A stretch of 64,000 bases of DNA from Arctopsyche grandis (lineage: Eukaryota; Arthropoda; Insecta; Trichoptera; Hydropsychidae): contig NC_135358.1 in NCBI RefSeq assembly GCF_051622035.1, positions 15,190,001 to 15,254,000 on the forward strand, written 5' to 3'. The translations under genes were made by a program, and so were the position numbers. How positions within the stretch are numbered: the stretch's first letter is position 1; each line of letters starts with the position of its first letter. The notes under the pieces are model-generated. The model had not been told where the DNA came from and did no database searches. It saw nothing but the letters and a program-made list of their open reading frames with translations. Positions 37,196 through 48,740 of this stretch are shown here, piece by piece.

Positions 37196-37500
37196 CTGGT
37201 TTTATTCTACAATTCTACGACTCTGACTGTATAGCCTTGTTTGTAATAATCATAACACAGATTGGATTATAAAATATTAGATTGGAAATGAATATTGCGC
37301 TTATTTTTTCAAGAATCAACAATCTTCCAATATTCTGCTCTCAATAGATAAGAGATCGAAGTGAAATATACTCATTAGGCTAGACCTAGAGTAGATACAT
37401 CATAAATACTGAAAAGTTTTGATCTTATAAGTAATATTAATAATTTAGTATTAGATAAGAGTTGAGGCGGAGATGGTCGTTGTAAAAAGTGTGGGGTCGT
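37196..37500. other. AT-rich spacer upstream of the LIPT1 promoter
   Basis: No gene or repeat recognised. Confidence 0.5.
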
Positions 37501-37589
37501 GAGACGTCGCGTTATCTGTCAGGTGAGGTTCGGGATCGGGAGGGGCGGGGGGCGGGGGGCGAGGGGCGAGGCGCGCTGCGGGGCGCCAC

Positions 37590-37600
37590 TATATAAAGGC
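37590..37600 (+). promoter_or_regulatory. TATA box (TATATAAAGGC) in a GC-rich promoter
   Basis: A consensus TATATAAAG stands out in strongly GC-rich DNA (37500-37680). It is placed to drive the small ORF at 37693 and/or the LIPT1 leader. Transcription would be expected to start about 30 bp downstream. The use of this promoter is inferred. Confidence 0.6.
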
Positions 37601-37692
37601 ATGCGGGGCCCCCGAGGAGCCACCCGCTGCCGCGACGCCGAGCCGAGAGAGTCGCCGCCGACCCGCAACACCCCGACCTTCGCAACACAGGA

Positions 37693-37863
37693 ATGCTCAG
37701 AGAAGTGCGCGACTGCTTAGGCATCAGGGTTCGCTCCAACTCGCTGCACCAAACCTGGAAGTGGCTGCACCAAACTATCGCCCTCCACGAATACCTGGTG
37801 ACCCTCGCCGTCGCTGACACGGACGTCCCTGCCCTCATCCCCCATCACGGACACCACCACTAG
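37693..37863 (+). CDS. 56-codon GC-rich small ORF between TATA box and LIPT1
   Basis: Opens MLREVRDCLGIRVRSNSLHQ, has a WKWLHQT segment and ends HHGHHH before TAG. I do not recognise it. It lies about 95 bp after a consensus TATA box and 158 bp before the LIPT1 start, with no AATAAA between, so it may be an upstream ORF in the LIPT1 leader rather than a separate gene. Codon third positions are mostly G or C, but so is the surrounding DNA, so composition does not prove coding. Confidence 0.3.
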   Translation: MLREVRDCLGIRVRSNSLHQTWKWLHQTIALHEYLVTLAVADTDVPALIPHHGHHH

Positions 37864-38020
37864 ACCCACGCTCACGCCCACACCCCAACCCCAACCCCAA
37901 CCCCCACCCCTGACACATTTCGTATAGAGACTAAAACGTCACAAGTACCTGTGATCTTCACTCATACTTACAACACACACACACCCACACACGCACACTA
38001 TTTACATTTCAACATCCAAA

Positions 38021-40867
38021 ATGGCACTGTTCAGATCGTGTGCCCTTAGGGTGAATTCGTTCCCCGCTTCTCTCCGAGTACTCTCCAAGCCGATGCAGGT
38101 GCAGATGCAGTATTCCACTCAGAAGACGGCCGACACGGACATCGTGAAATCGGTTCTCATCTCGCAGTCTACAGATATATTCACGAACCTCGCACTGGAG
38201 GACTGGCTGTACAAGAATTCAAACTTTTCAAATCAACACGTTTTGTTGCTGTGGCGCAACGAACCGTGTGTCGTCATCGGCAGACATCAGAACGCTTGGA
38301 CCGAAGCTAATTTACCGTACTTGGCAGAGACGGGAATTCCTTTGGCTCGTCGTAACAGTGGAGGAGGAACCGTCTTCCACGATAGAGGCAATCTTAATTT
38401 GTCTTTCTTCACAACCAAAGAGCACTACGACAGGAAGTACAATTTGGATCTGATCGTTAGGGCTCTCTTTAGAGAGTTTGGAGTCAACGCATCCATCAAC
38501 GAGAGACAAGATGTCGTCGTGAAAGACAAATATAAAGTATCCTTTTTCACAATAACTTTTTTTTTATTATCATGTTTTCAGTAAGCTACCTTTCAAACCG
38601 ATGACATTATTCAACATAAATTAAAATTTTATTCGAATACTGAAAAGTATTCTTCATCTTTTGTACAATAATACTTCATATTTGAGGCAAATAGCTTAAA
38701 ATTTGTCTCAATATTACATATATATGAAGAGCACTAACAACCAGACACCTTCTTTAAATTTTGTTAGTTCTGTATATGGAATTTCAGTTGTACGAAAATT
38801 TGTAGAATTCGCTCAATAGTAAAATTTGTACTTTATCCCTAATTGCACAAAACCAAATTTTTTTCAGTAGTTTTTCGTTTCAATATAAATATAGTATTAA
38901 AATCATATTATAATTGTAATAAAACTCTTTACAATAGTATTATTCCTTAATGCATATTGTAAGATCTCCGGCACTGCTGCAAAACTCGGAAGGCCATCGG
39001 CGTATCATCATTGTACCCTTCTGGTCAATTCTAACAAGATAAGCCTCAGCAAAGCCTTGGCGAAACATGAGGTAAGATATATACATTTAAATAATAATAT
39101 TTCACATAGGTATTTCATGATATCATTTTCTCATTCCAAACATATGTAATATTCGTTGAAAATTTAACAAGAATCGCATATTTGACTTGAAATTTCTTTT
39201 CATTAATGTTGTTGAGGTATGTACATAAACACGGTTTAAACATGTGTGTAAATAAGCTCGACATGTTTGTATTATGATATGAAAGTGCGTGAATCTTATC
39301 GCAGTACCACATGCAACGTGCACGTTCTCTCCTCGTGATTTTTCTCGTTGCTTCGTGTTATTTCAGTTTGTTCATTGTTAAATAATTTTGTTTATACATG
39401 TGTTTTATACAGAAGACATTTCTCGCTCATTTGCCCTCTGGAGCTCAAAGTGTAAAATGATTTTTCAAGATAATGTTGACCTTCTTGCCACCATGTCTTT
39501 TTGATAACACGAAAATTTCCTCAATTACATATGTATGCTCATCCAAGTTTTTTATTTTAACGAGTGTGTATATCTTCTTATTGTATTTCATTTGCTTGGT
39601 GTGTTTTTAGCCATACTTTATTTGTCTAACGATATATACATTTGCACAATTGTTTATAACGTGTAGAGACAACCTCATTTTTTATTAATTTGTTTATTTT
39701 TTTTTATATCATTGAATACACATTCATATTGTTATCAAACGGAATGGTTTCACTTTTGTAATGAATTGAATTGGCACATATTTTCTTTTATTAATTGTTA
39801 TTAATACTGCCCGCTGAGTAGATAATACATGTGTATATTTATATTTGTTATTATAAACTTCAGTATTTGTGTAGAAAATGTCAGCATTTTCAAATTGGAT
39901 GTTCTGTATTTTCAGTCTGGTATCAAATCATATGCTACCCCATCTGTGAGATCTCCTATTCGTAATTTGTGCGAGGAAAATCCACGTATAACCGTTGATG
40001 GTCTTCAAACAGCTATCGGATGGGAATTCTTACGTACTCCTGCTTTTAAAATGGTAGACGGTGGACCCGAGCTCATTTCAAAGCAGAGAGGCTTCCAGTT
40101 CGTCAATCCTAACGACAATTGGTTCCCTGGTGAGTCAAAAATTGTTTATTTTTTATTATTGAATTTTGAAAATGAAGTATTTAACGTCACTTATTATATG
40201 AAACGATCTAGAAAAATCTTATTTGTTTGTAGTTGTATTAACCAAATACTTATCTTTATTAACCTTTATACTTGCATGTGATATAATATTTTTGTTATTA
40301 TTGTGAATTTTCGCCGAGACTAAAACACGAGCCTCAAATGTGTTATCAGTGTCGTTCGAATATTGTATTTTTAGCTATTAAATTTATCTCGATTGGTTTC
40401 ACAATAAAATTTTATTTATTTTTGTAGGCATAAACAAAATTCGAGAAGAGTTTGTTAGTTGGGAATGGCGTTTTGGCAGAACTCCCGACTTCAGCATCAG
40501 CCGTTCGTTTACTGTTCCCGTCAACCTATTGACTTCGACCAACTCGATGGATCAGTTTGTTCTCAAAGAGCAAGATAGCCAGAAATTGCGCATTGATATG
40601 GCCGTGGAAAAGGGGCTGATCAGTGACGTTACGCTCAACATTCCTCCGGGATTGATGCCTTCTGGATTTCACGGCGAAGCTTCGGTGGTAACTCATCTTA
40701 AAGGGAAGAAGTTTACGCCAGAGTCGCTCGCTTTCCTTCAAGACGCTTTGCAAACTTTACACCTCGATGGCGAGGCCGGTCCCAACAAAGAGAGAGAAGA
40801 TGGAAAACTCACCGAAAGAGAGCAATTCGTAGCAAAGTGCTTTGACCAAGTTATGAATACTGTTTGA
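38021..40867 (+). CDS. LIPT1: Mitochondrial lipoyltransferase 1 (lipoate ligase family)
   Basis: Transfers the lipoyl group onto the E2 subunits of 2-oxoacid dehydrogenases in mitochondria. Four exons at 38021-38536, 38964-39071, 39916-40129 and 40428-40867 join in phase to 425 residues. The first 35 residues are Arg-rich, acid-free and Ser-rich, typical of a mitochondrial presequence. The lipoyl-pocket motifs are RRNSGGGTVFHD and RGNLNLSF, and the Lys loop KYK|ISGTAAKLGRPSAYHH spans the exon 1/2 boundary. Next come CTLLVNSN, a mid part ending NPNDNWFPG, and the accessory domain with WEWRFGRTPDFSI. The length exceeds human LIPT1 (373) mainly at the N terminus and in the C-terminal domain. The exon 2 acceptor (ATTGTAAG) has a weak pyrimidine tract. 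A TATA promoter and GC-rich leader precede it. Confidence 0.95.
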
Positions 40868-41285
40868 TATGAACCCGATAATTCAGATGAAGACAACTGA
40901 TTTTTTGGATCGGCGATATTTTTAATTTTTCCATATGCTAACGCTACATAAATATACATGCATATACATATTATCTTCTAAAATTGTAGTAACTGTTGTA
41001 TCATCGGTAATATTAAATTCAAAATGTAAATTGTGCCTTCATAATTTTTAATCAAATAGGATTAAAATCATTTTATTATAAGTAAGACTGATACATTATT
41101 AATTGTTATTTATTAATTTTTTATTTGTGATCATGTTGTGCTGTCTGGATTATCGGGATATTTAAACAAATTAATGATGAATTTTAACAGTGACTTTCGA
41201 GTTTCGTTTCTTTAAATTGAAGTATTTCAATCAATGGATACTCGTAACAGAAATATGAGTTACAATTATTTCTTAATATGCGCCA

Positions 41286-41360
<75 letters not shown>

Positions 41361-43780
41361 TTAAAAAACGTTTCTCAGTGAACTTTATAAAGTGAGGTTA
41401 GGATTTGTTTTGTACATATATTTGGTATTTGTAGCATTTAGCGCTTCCCGATTTTCTTCCTTCATGCACTCATTTATAATTTTTTAGTTAATTGCTTTTT
41501 CTTATAATTTAGGTATGTTTAAATGTATATGTATTTATTTTTAATCCCATCTGTCGAATTAAGTTCTCGACGGATGAAACAAGAATGCATCATATCATTT
41601 GTTTTAATGTGTTTTATTAATTATTTCTGCTTTATTATAACAAAAGTTGGTTAGTATTTGTTTTAGTTTCGATGATAAGGGGTTCCGTATATCGCGGAAA
41701 GAACTTAATTTTGAGGTCAAATGATAAACTTCTAGACATCTATACAAACAATGTAATCGAGTGCGTTGTACTCGATAAGAATAAATTTCGATGTTTATAT
41801 TGTTTCGTGTTTTGGTTTTTTCTTCCAAATAATTTGCACATGATGTTTGCTGTTTGCATTTTTAACAAATAACGAATTAATACACGAAATTTTGTTTTCT
41901 TTTAATTTGCATTTGCTTTTTTTTATTGTTTCTAACGATGAAAGTCCCCCGTTTTTATCATTTTTATGGGAAATGTGTCAATTATATTTAGTTTTACGTT
42001 AGTATAGTGTTTGTTTTGTGCTTTTAATTTGAAATAAGGTATGTTATGAATAATATTTTATAGTTGTTTAAACTAATTTGAATGCTGTAGTATTTTTTTT
42101 TTTTGATAAGATTAAGTGATGTTTTATCACAATATTATTTTCATGTATATTGGAGTGTTACATGGCTCAGTTGTTTTAAAGAGAATTGGTGTTTATGAAA
42201 TATATATTTTTATTCCTAATATTGTATTTTAATTTGTACATACATATATGCAATGTATTTTACATGCGTAGGTACCTCTTTTATCCTTTTCATACTACAA
42301 TATCCATTGTAATAGATTTGAATAATGCTGGCAGGGATAAACCATGTGTGCATTGCTTTTCCAAATTGATTTTGATTGTATTTTTGCACATAAAAATATA
42401 TATACATATGTATATATACTGAAAAAAAAATCAATTGCACATCTCCTTGGAAATTCATCAAATATTACATAAGATATACTTATTTCTACGATAAATGGCA
42501 ACATGGTATGTATAACATTGATTTTATATTTTCGAAAGGGGCTTAGGAGCTTTTATTATAAAAAAGCTCTTAATGAGCAGTATGTTCTGGTGTTTTTAAT
42601 TTTTTTGTGTTTTCATGCATAAACATTGGTTCAGATTCGATCTATACAAGAAAAAAGTTGTAAGAGAAAAAGTGATGGAAATTATAAGTCACACAAGAGG
42701 TCATCAAAGGTGAATAATAAATTTGTCATAGTAGAAGAATGTTGTTTTAATTGTTTATTGTCGAATCGTTTTATTTGACGTGTTGCTTTCTAGCGAAGAA
42801 AAATACATACATATAGCCAAATAGATGGAATATGAAATTTATAAAGATACCTTGTCATGTACTGAACAAACTGTCATAATTTAAACATGCAAAGCAAAAT
42901 AATTTAGAATACTTATATTTTAAACTAGCCGAGTCGTATGTAGTATATTTTAAAATAATTTTATCACATTCCGTGTTTTTTATCGCATTTCACTATGATC
43001 TATATTTGTATTGACCTTTATTTTATGTTTGTGATAAAATTATTATGTATTTCTTTAGTATTCTGCAAATTAGGCTGGACGCATGAATGATAAGATTAAA
43101 GATATAAAAATATATTTTTCAATTTCTTTCTGGTGGTTTACAATGCTATATTTTTCTTGAGTGATTCCATTTCGCAATTTATTTGTATTTTCGTATTTAG
43201 CGATTAAAACGCATTTTTGAATCGTTTGTTTTTAAATTTAATTTTTTATGAACAGTTCAGTTGTTTTGTTTTCTTTCGATTAAAGAATAACTAAAATACT
43301 ATTGCTGTTTATTTGAAGAGCTAAAAAAGTACCTGAAAGAAATGTTACATCACAACCAAGTATGTAGATCATAATATAAAATGCTTATCTTGTCTTTATA
43401 ATAATTAAATTGTGATTCTAATCAGTTAAAATAGATGATAATGATCATTTGCGAACAGCCTTGGAAAACCTTGAATTAACTTTATCAACCATGGCAAAAA
43501 ATAGGCAAATTTTCGAATTTCGAGATCTGCAACATTTGATAATGATTATCCACTCATACTTGCCTCCAACTTTTAAAATCCTCCAAAGGTTTTATTTAAT
43601 ACAATAATATATATCTATTCTCGAGTAATTAAAAATATTTAAATACAATTTAAAGAAACGGAATACTTATTTTCCGTTTCTGCTTATTTAGTAACAATTG
43701 GTTCCGGTAAATAATTAGTGTACTACATAAAACCCTTTATGCTGAATACATCTTTGTCCTTTTTTATTTCCTATGATCTT
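40868..43780. other. AT-rich intergenic region after LIPT1
   Basis: Contains the LIPT1 3' flank, a (TA)n run at about 41292-41350 and several TATG/CATA microsatellite patches. No gene is supported. Confidence 0.6.
41292..41350. repeat. (TA)n microsatellite
   Basis: About 29 uninterrupted TA units followed by a T-run. Confidence 0.95.
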
Positions 43781-43799
43781 ATTATTTCGACAAGTTCTG

Positions 43800-44076
43800 C
43801 TATATTTTTTTGCAAATATGGGATACACCGGTATCGATCACTGTCAAGCAATAGTCCGAAGGGTCGAATTGGTATATATCACCGTCAAGCAAGTATAAAC
43901 AATACTATAGAATTTCAACGAGACCGCTCCAATGAATAGACGGTCCCATGTATATACCACACGATACCGCGTATATGACCGTCGTCTAACATGTTTTTTC
44001 TGTATGTTTAAAACTATCTAAAAAAAATATCCCACGTACAACATCCCGCATCCCGCGCTGTGTGTTCGCGCCCTAA
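43800..44076. mobile_element. Right part of a foldback MITE (copy A) abutting copy B
   Basis: The right end CTGTGTGTTCGCGCCCTAA at about 44058-44076 and the preceding ACTATCTAAAAAAAAT- and CCCACGTACAACATCCCGC-type text parallel the right end of the adjacent element at 44074-44414. Its own left end is not found. Boundaries on the left are estimates. Confidence 0.5.
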
Positions 44077-44414
44077 GGGCGAAAACACACTCAGTGGTAT
44101 GGGATGTCACGTGTCCTTGGCTTCCCGCTGTGCACGTGCAGAATGAATATGTTTGGGAGGTCGCACGTGTATGCATATCCACATACAACTGACAAGTTTC
44201 TCCTACATTTCTTAAAACATAGGATTCGCCGTTATTGATCTCTGTCGAGCGAGGATAAATACAGGAATAAAATATCACTGAAAACACTCCAGGGGGTGAT
44301 TTTTGGGACTGTGTACCATGAATATGGGTTAGGGGTGTTGCGTTTTTTAGCATGTTTGAAAGTATCTAAAAAAAAAAACACGTACCACGTCCCACTCAGT
44401 GTGTTTTCGCCCTA
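44074..44414. mobile_element. Foldback MITE (copy B) with TAA flanks
   Basis: The terminal repeat GGGCGAAAACACACT plus about 15 imperfect bases (AGTGG, GGGA, ACGTG) is mirrored at the right end, which closes with AGTGTGTTTTCGCCC. TAA lies at both edges (44074-44076 and 44412-44414), matching a 3-bp PIF/Harbinger-type duplication. Non-coding. Confidence 0.75.
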
Positions 44415-45119
44415 ACTTTCTTTATTTATAGTTCATTCAAACCCGCTTTAACTTTTTAGATACCAGTGTTGAACTTGTATTCGGTTTAGCTGTCATTTTT
44501 TTTCTTATTTGAAAAAAGCTCTTCAAAGAATGGATCATATTACCGACATGTACATAACTACACGTTTTTCAGGGTCGATATTATTACAGGTCGTTTTTAA
44601 TTAGTATGAGTGTACATATAGTGTAAATTAATTTAAATTAGTTTATATAACAATCTAAATGCGTAAATATTATTATTATAAATCGAGTGTTATTAGAGCT
44701 TTTTAGGAATCTATGACATTCAAATAGTGAGTAAATAATTTACCAATCAAGAATGGACCATCAATACTCTATTGATGTAGGTGAGTGCATACTAATTAAC
44801 AGAATTAGGTGGCCAGGTTGCTTTAACCCACAAAAATGGTTCACTATTGTCAATTACTATTTTCCTACAAAGTAAGAGAGTAAAAAGAAAATTCGGATGT
44901 TACCAACTCAAGACATTGTCTATGTATTTGAGGAATGTAAGAATTAAAAAAATAGCAAAATTCGATCATGAAAGATACCGGCTATGAGAGCATTTTCGAT
45001 ACACATTGAGCGCAAACGTGGGGAAACTTACACAATACAAAAGTTTTACTTTCGGTTGTTCGATTTTATTCAATCTTATTTTATTATTTAATATTACTAT
45101 ATAATATCAATAAAATAGA

Positions 45120-45690
45120 AATAATTTAAAAGCTCAAAATAAAATAATGAAATACTGTTTTAAAAAAAATTACAATTTTCGGTTTACGAATTCTAGCCAA
45201 AACCTTACCAACTCTAAGTTAGTATATAAAGAATATAAATATATAATAAATTTTCAGCTTGATACCTTCAAGGGTGCGGAAAAAAAATCTCACTTCCGGT
45301 TTATTAAATTTAATGATTATTTTTTATTTTCATCACATTGATACAAGGATTATACTTGAATTTTCTTGTGAAGAGCACACATGTTCAAAGGGTCGAAAAA
45401 AATAATGGAAGAAAAGTTGAACAAAAGTAAATCAGTACCACTTCCGGTTGACGGGTACTCAACCAAATTTTTTTATATAACTGGTATTAAGCTTAAACTT
45501 TTAGATATGAAATCTCAGTTTAATACGCCGAAAGGTTTCCGAGACACACAGAAACACACACACACACATTTTTTTCTAGATCATGTAAACGTGATTTCAA
45601 ATCAGTCAAAATCTCGAGTTCGAATTTTCGCATGATCACAAAACTTCATGTATTGTTACTACGTACAAGTATGAAGTAAAAATGTTGACA
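45120..45690 (+). repeat. Interspersed element with CACTTCCGG units and hairpin tail
   Basis: Two diverged internal units each contain a TTCAAGGGT- or TTCAAAGGGT-type start, an A-run and CACTTCCGGTT. An (AC)n patch follows at about 45555. The end is GATCACAAAACTTCAT, a loop and ATGAAGTAAAAAT, as at 34629-34688. Class unknown; no confident coding. Confidence 0.5.
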
Positions 45691-45904
45691 ATAGTGAACA
45701 ATTTTTGGTGGGTTAAAGCATCCAGGCCGCCTAAGTCTACTAATTACTTTCGTTACAACATACATATGTGTGTTTTATATTGATTTCAAGATATTTGTGT
45801 TTCGGAATAGATTTACGACTTAAAAATGTAATTTAAATTATCATTTTTTTTTTATTTGAACCGTATTTCTAGAGAAGGCGGCATTTTGAACTTTGACTCT
45901 TGAA

Positions 45905-45990
45905 GCTACTGCTCGAATTGGTCCTCGCTCGCAGGATGGCAATTTATGTAGGTTCGACCATGTCGTGTAGTATGTAGACGGTCGAACTGG
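45905..45990 (+). mobile_element. Fossil LTR fragment related to 36870-37195
   Basis: Shares ATTGGTCCTCGCTCGCAGGA-like and CGACCATGTCGT segments with the LTR piece near 37080-37130. It is broken and interrupted on the right by the piggyBac insertion. Old. Confidence 0.45.
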
Positions 45991-45995
45991 ATTAA

Positions 45996-47506
45996 CCCAT
46001 TTGAACCCACGCGGTCAGTTATGAACTTACACGATGTATGCCAGCGCGGTCATTCACGGCATTTTACAATTTTGCGTCGTAAAATAAAGGGATCACTCAG
46101 GCCGGCCGTAAAACCTTTCGTTACGCTTGGTTAGATGTTGGTGATGAATTTTAAGAAAGTCACACGAAATTAAATCAGTTCCTTTTGGAGTTTTGAGGGA
46201 ATAACATCGAGCGCTTTTCGACTTGCAGATATGTCGAAGAGAAAACATACGTAAGTTTTTTATTTTTACATATTTTTTATTTATCTTTGTGTTTCTAATA
46301 CAGTAGGACTTATTGTATAATATGCATAAGAGAAATCGCGTTTATATATCTCATATTCCTGGAAAAAAAAATCAAAAGTCGACGGAGTCGTATATGACTC
46401 CTTGGGATAATGACACATATTTTTTTCCAGAGAATGCAATTTTACTACTGCAGAGATACGGGAAGAAATTGATAATTGGGACGAGTCTCAACTTCCGGAT
46501 TCCACATACATACATATTACCACCCCTGGAAACTGATATTCGGTTAAAGAAAAAAGTAGGGTGGAAATCAATCAACCATTTAGTATAAATACGTATAATA
46601 AATATATGGGTGGGGTTGATCAAATGGATAGCCATATTTATAACTATAACATAAGTATTAGAGGGAAAAAATGGTACATGCCTATTCTGTTTTGGAACAT
46701 CGATGTAGCTGTGAATAACGCTTGGATTCTAAGCAAAAGTTTTGGTTGTAAATTTGATAAATTAGGATTTATCAGACAGGTAACAGAGACGTTGTGCAAG
46801 TGTTATGGTCAAAAACGAAAACAATTGGTCCCATTCAGACCCGGCAAAGTTAATCAAAATCAAAAGGAAGTTGGAAGACATTTGATATTGGTCAAACAGA
46901 AAAGGAGAAATTGTGGACACTGTAAAAATAAAACGTTTTCCGCTTGTGATAACTGTGAAATTCCATTGCATGACAAATGTTTTGTACCGTATCATAATAA
47001 TTAATTATTTTGTCTTCATGTATTTTGTTTTTACGACTTTTGAACCCAAAATCTCGTTTATGACATTTCTTCTTTTAAAAGGGTGCGCCCTTTTTTTTTT
47101 TGACGATGTGTATATGTCACAATATATGTACCTACGTGTGTTATGTTATGCGATTTGAAAATATCATTTTATCGAAGAGATGCGTGTTTGTTATTTTTAA
47201 AATTAATTTTATAAATTTCTTAACAATAAAATTACAAATAACCAGTGAGAAAGTATTATAACTGATTATGTGACTCCATTGTGATTTTTGTTTTATTTTA
47301 AAAAACATGTTTCATTAGCCCCAAAGGTCGTTCACGACACCACCTTGAAAAAAAATTAAAAATGTTGAAAAATCAATTAATTATCCATCCCTATCCTACA
47401 AAAAATATTTCCCATGAAATAACTCAAAGATTTTGGAAAATAAACGAAAAAATAGTCCTGGGCACATGGGACATGTGTTTTCACGCGAGCTCTGGGTTCA
47501 AATGGG
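45996..47506 (+). mobile_element. piggyBac-like transposon, internally deleted
   Basis: A 1511-bp element with perfect 14-bp ends CCCATTTGAACCCA and a TTAA at each border (45992-45995 and 47507-47510), the piggyBac hallmark. Subterminal GCGGTCA motifs repeat on the left. Inside are a possible transposase start (MSKRKHT, 46231) beside a GTAAGT donor and the C-terminal part of the transposase at 46561-47004. The middle of the transposase, with the first two catalytic aspartates, appears lost. Exact borders suggest a fairly recent insertion, mobilisable only by a transposase supplied from elsewhere. Confidence 0.92.
46561..47004 (+). pseudogene. piggyBac transposase, C-terminal remnant
   Basis: 147 codons read VEINQPFSINTYNKYMGGVD, which carries the third catalytic Asp of the DDD triad. 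Then come KKWYMPILFWNIDVAVNNAW and a terminal Cys-rich domain (CGHCKNKT, CDNC, HDKC and a final H) of the RING-like type that binds the element ends. The frame upstream has a stop at about 46534, and the residues before it (46313-46588, another frame) cannot be aligned with confidence. This is the C-terminal quarter of a normally 550-600 residue enzyme. Confidence 0.85.
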
Positions 47507-47510
47507 TTAA

Positions 47511-48740
47511 CCATCCAGTAGAGTTTCCAAATACTCGACTTCATCAATTCTCCGAGTATCGAGTAGTAAAAATTGAAAATAACCGGGTATCCGGTTATAT
47601 TCGACTAAATATTTTTTTTTAAACTGAAATGAGTATAAACAAGTATTAAAAAAAAGAATAAAATTATCATAAAATCAAATTTATTTCTATTTCGGAACAT
47701 TACAAATATACAAAATATAAAATTATCGTGCAATTAAATTTATTTCGATTAAAAAAATATCATTTTGTTTTTTCGATCTTTTGTGAAAAATCGATTACTG
47801 AGCATTATCCGAGTATTTGGCTGAAATATCCGGTTATTGAGTATCCTCAAAAAGGCCGAGTTAGTTCCAAAAAACCACCTAAAAGAAAATGCCGGTTTTC
47901 GGTTTTTTACAAATAAAAAGCCGGTTGACCGGCTTTCACCGGTTTGAGAAAATTAAGATTTAAATTTTTATATCAAAAAAAATTGTAAATACACATATTA
48001 TATTAGGCAAAAATAATTGCTTATAAATTAAATTGAGTTATGAAAATTATTAACTTCCATAAGATCAATATATATTATTTTAATAAACAATAAAATTTGT
48101 ATTATATATCACAGCCGTAAAATGGCAGATCCTGAATACGCACAAATAATTAAATGATTTAAATAAGCTACTATCAAGAATATATTTAAAAAAAAATGTC
48201 TTACCTCGTACAAAAACTGTGATCGTGGAATCGTGAATAAGAACACTGCTGAGATGAATTTATGATCGAAAACGTAATGAACTATGAAATATTTCCATCT
48301 TCCAAAGTTATTTTTACATATCTGTTTTAGCTTACAACAGCAAAAGCTTGTCGAACCCAAATTATGGAAAACCCAATTTGCCGAAATTCTGAAAGACCTT
48401 GCGTAGGTTATTGAATCTACTTCGTCCATTACTAAATCTCAACCTTGTACCTTATTTGTTGTTCAAATAAATATACGATAATTCCCTAAGAAAGTTTGGA
48501 TATACATGCACATTTTTTTGATATTACATAGAAATTTGAAATCCATGATTGTTAGTTTTGAGGAAAAAAAACATTAATTAAAAAAAACCTTAAAAAGCCG
48601 GTTGATCGAGCCAAAAAAGCCGGTTTTCGGTTTGATGAAAAATGGTAAAATGGCCGTCTTCGAAGTCCTAAGGCCGAGTATATCCGAGCATCGAGTACTC
48701 GGATTGGAAAATCTACCATTCAGATCTTGCTAGTGGTAAT
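47511..48740. repeat. Nested repeat block with GCCGGTTTTCGG and CCGAGTA motifs
   Basis: The outer edges look inverted: GTAGAGTTTCCAA with CCGAGTATCGAGTA on the left (47518-47570), and CGAGTACTCGGATTGGAAAA with TCTACC on the right (48690-48717). Inner GCCGGTTTTCGGTTT and GCCGGTTGA motifs occur near 47890-47945 and 48596-48635. This suggests one MITE-like element containing or beside another. The piggyBac element abuts its left edge. No coding is recognised. Confidence 0.45.

Noticed and set aside
37499-37838. 73-codon plus and 108-codon minus frames around the LIPT1 promoter
   Set aside because: Chance openness in GC-rich promoter DNA; one frame runs through the TATA box itself.
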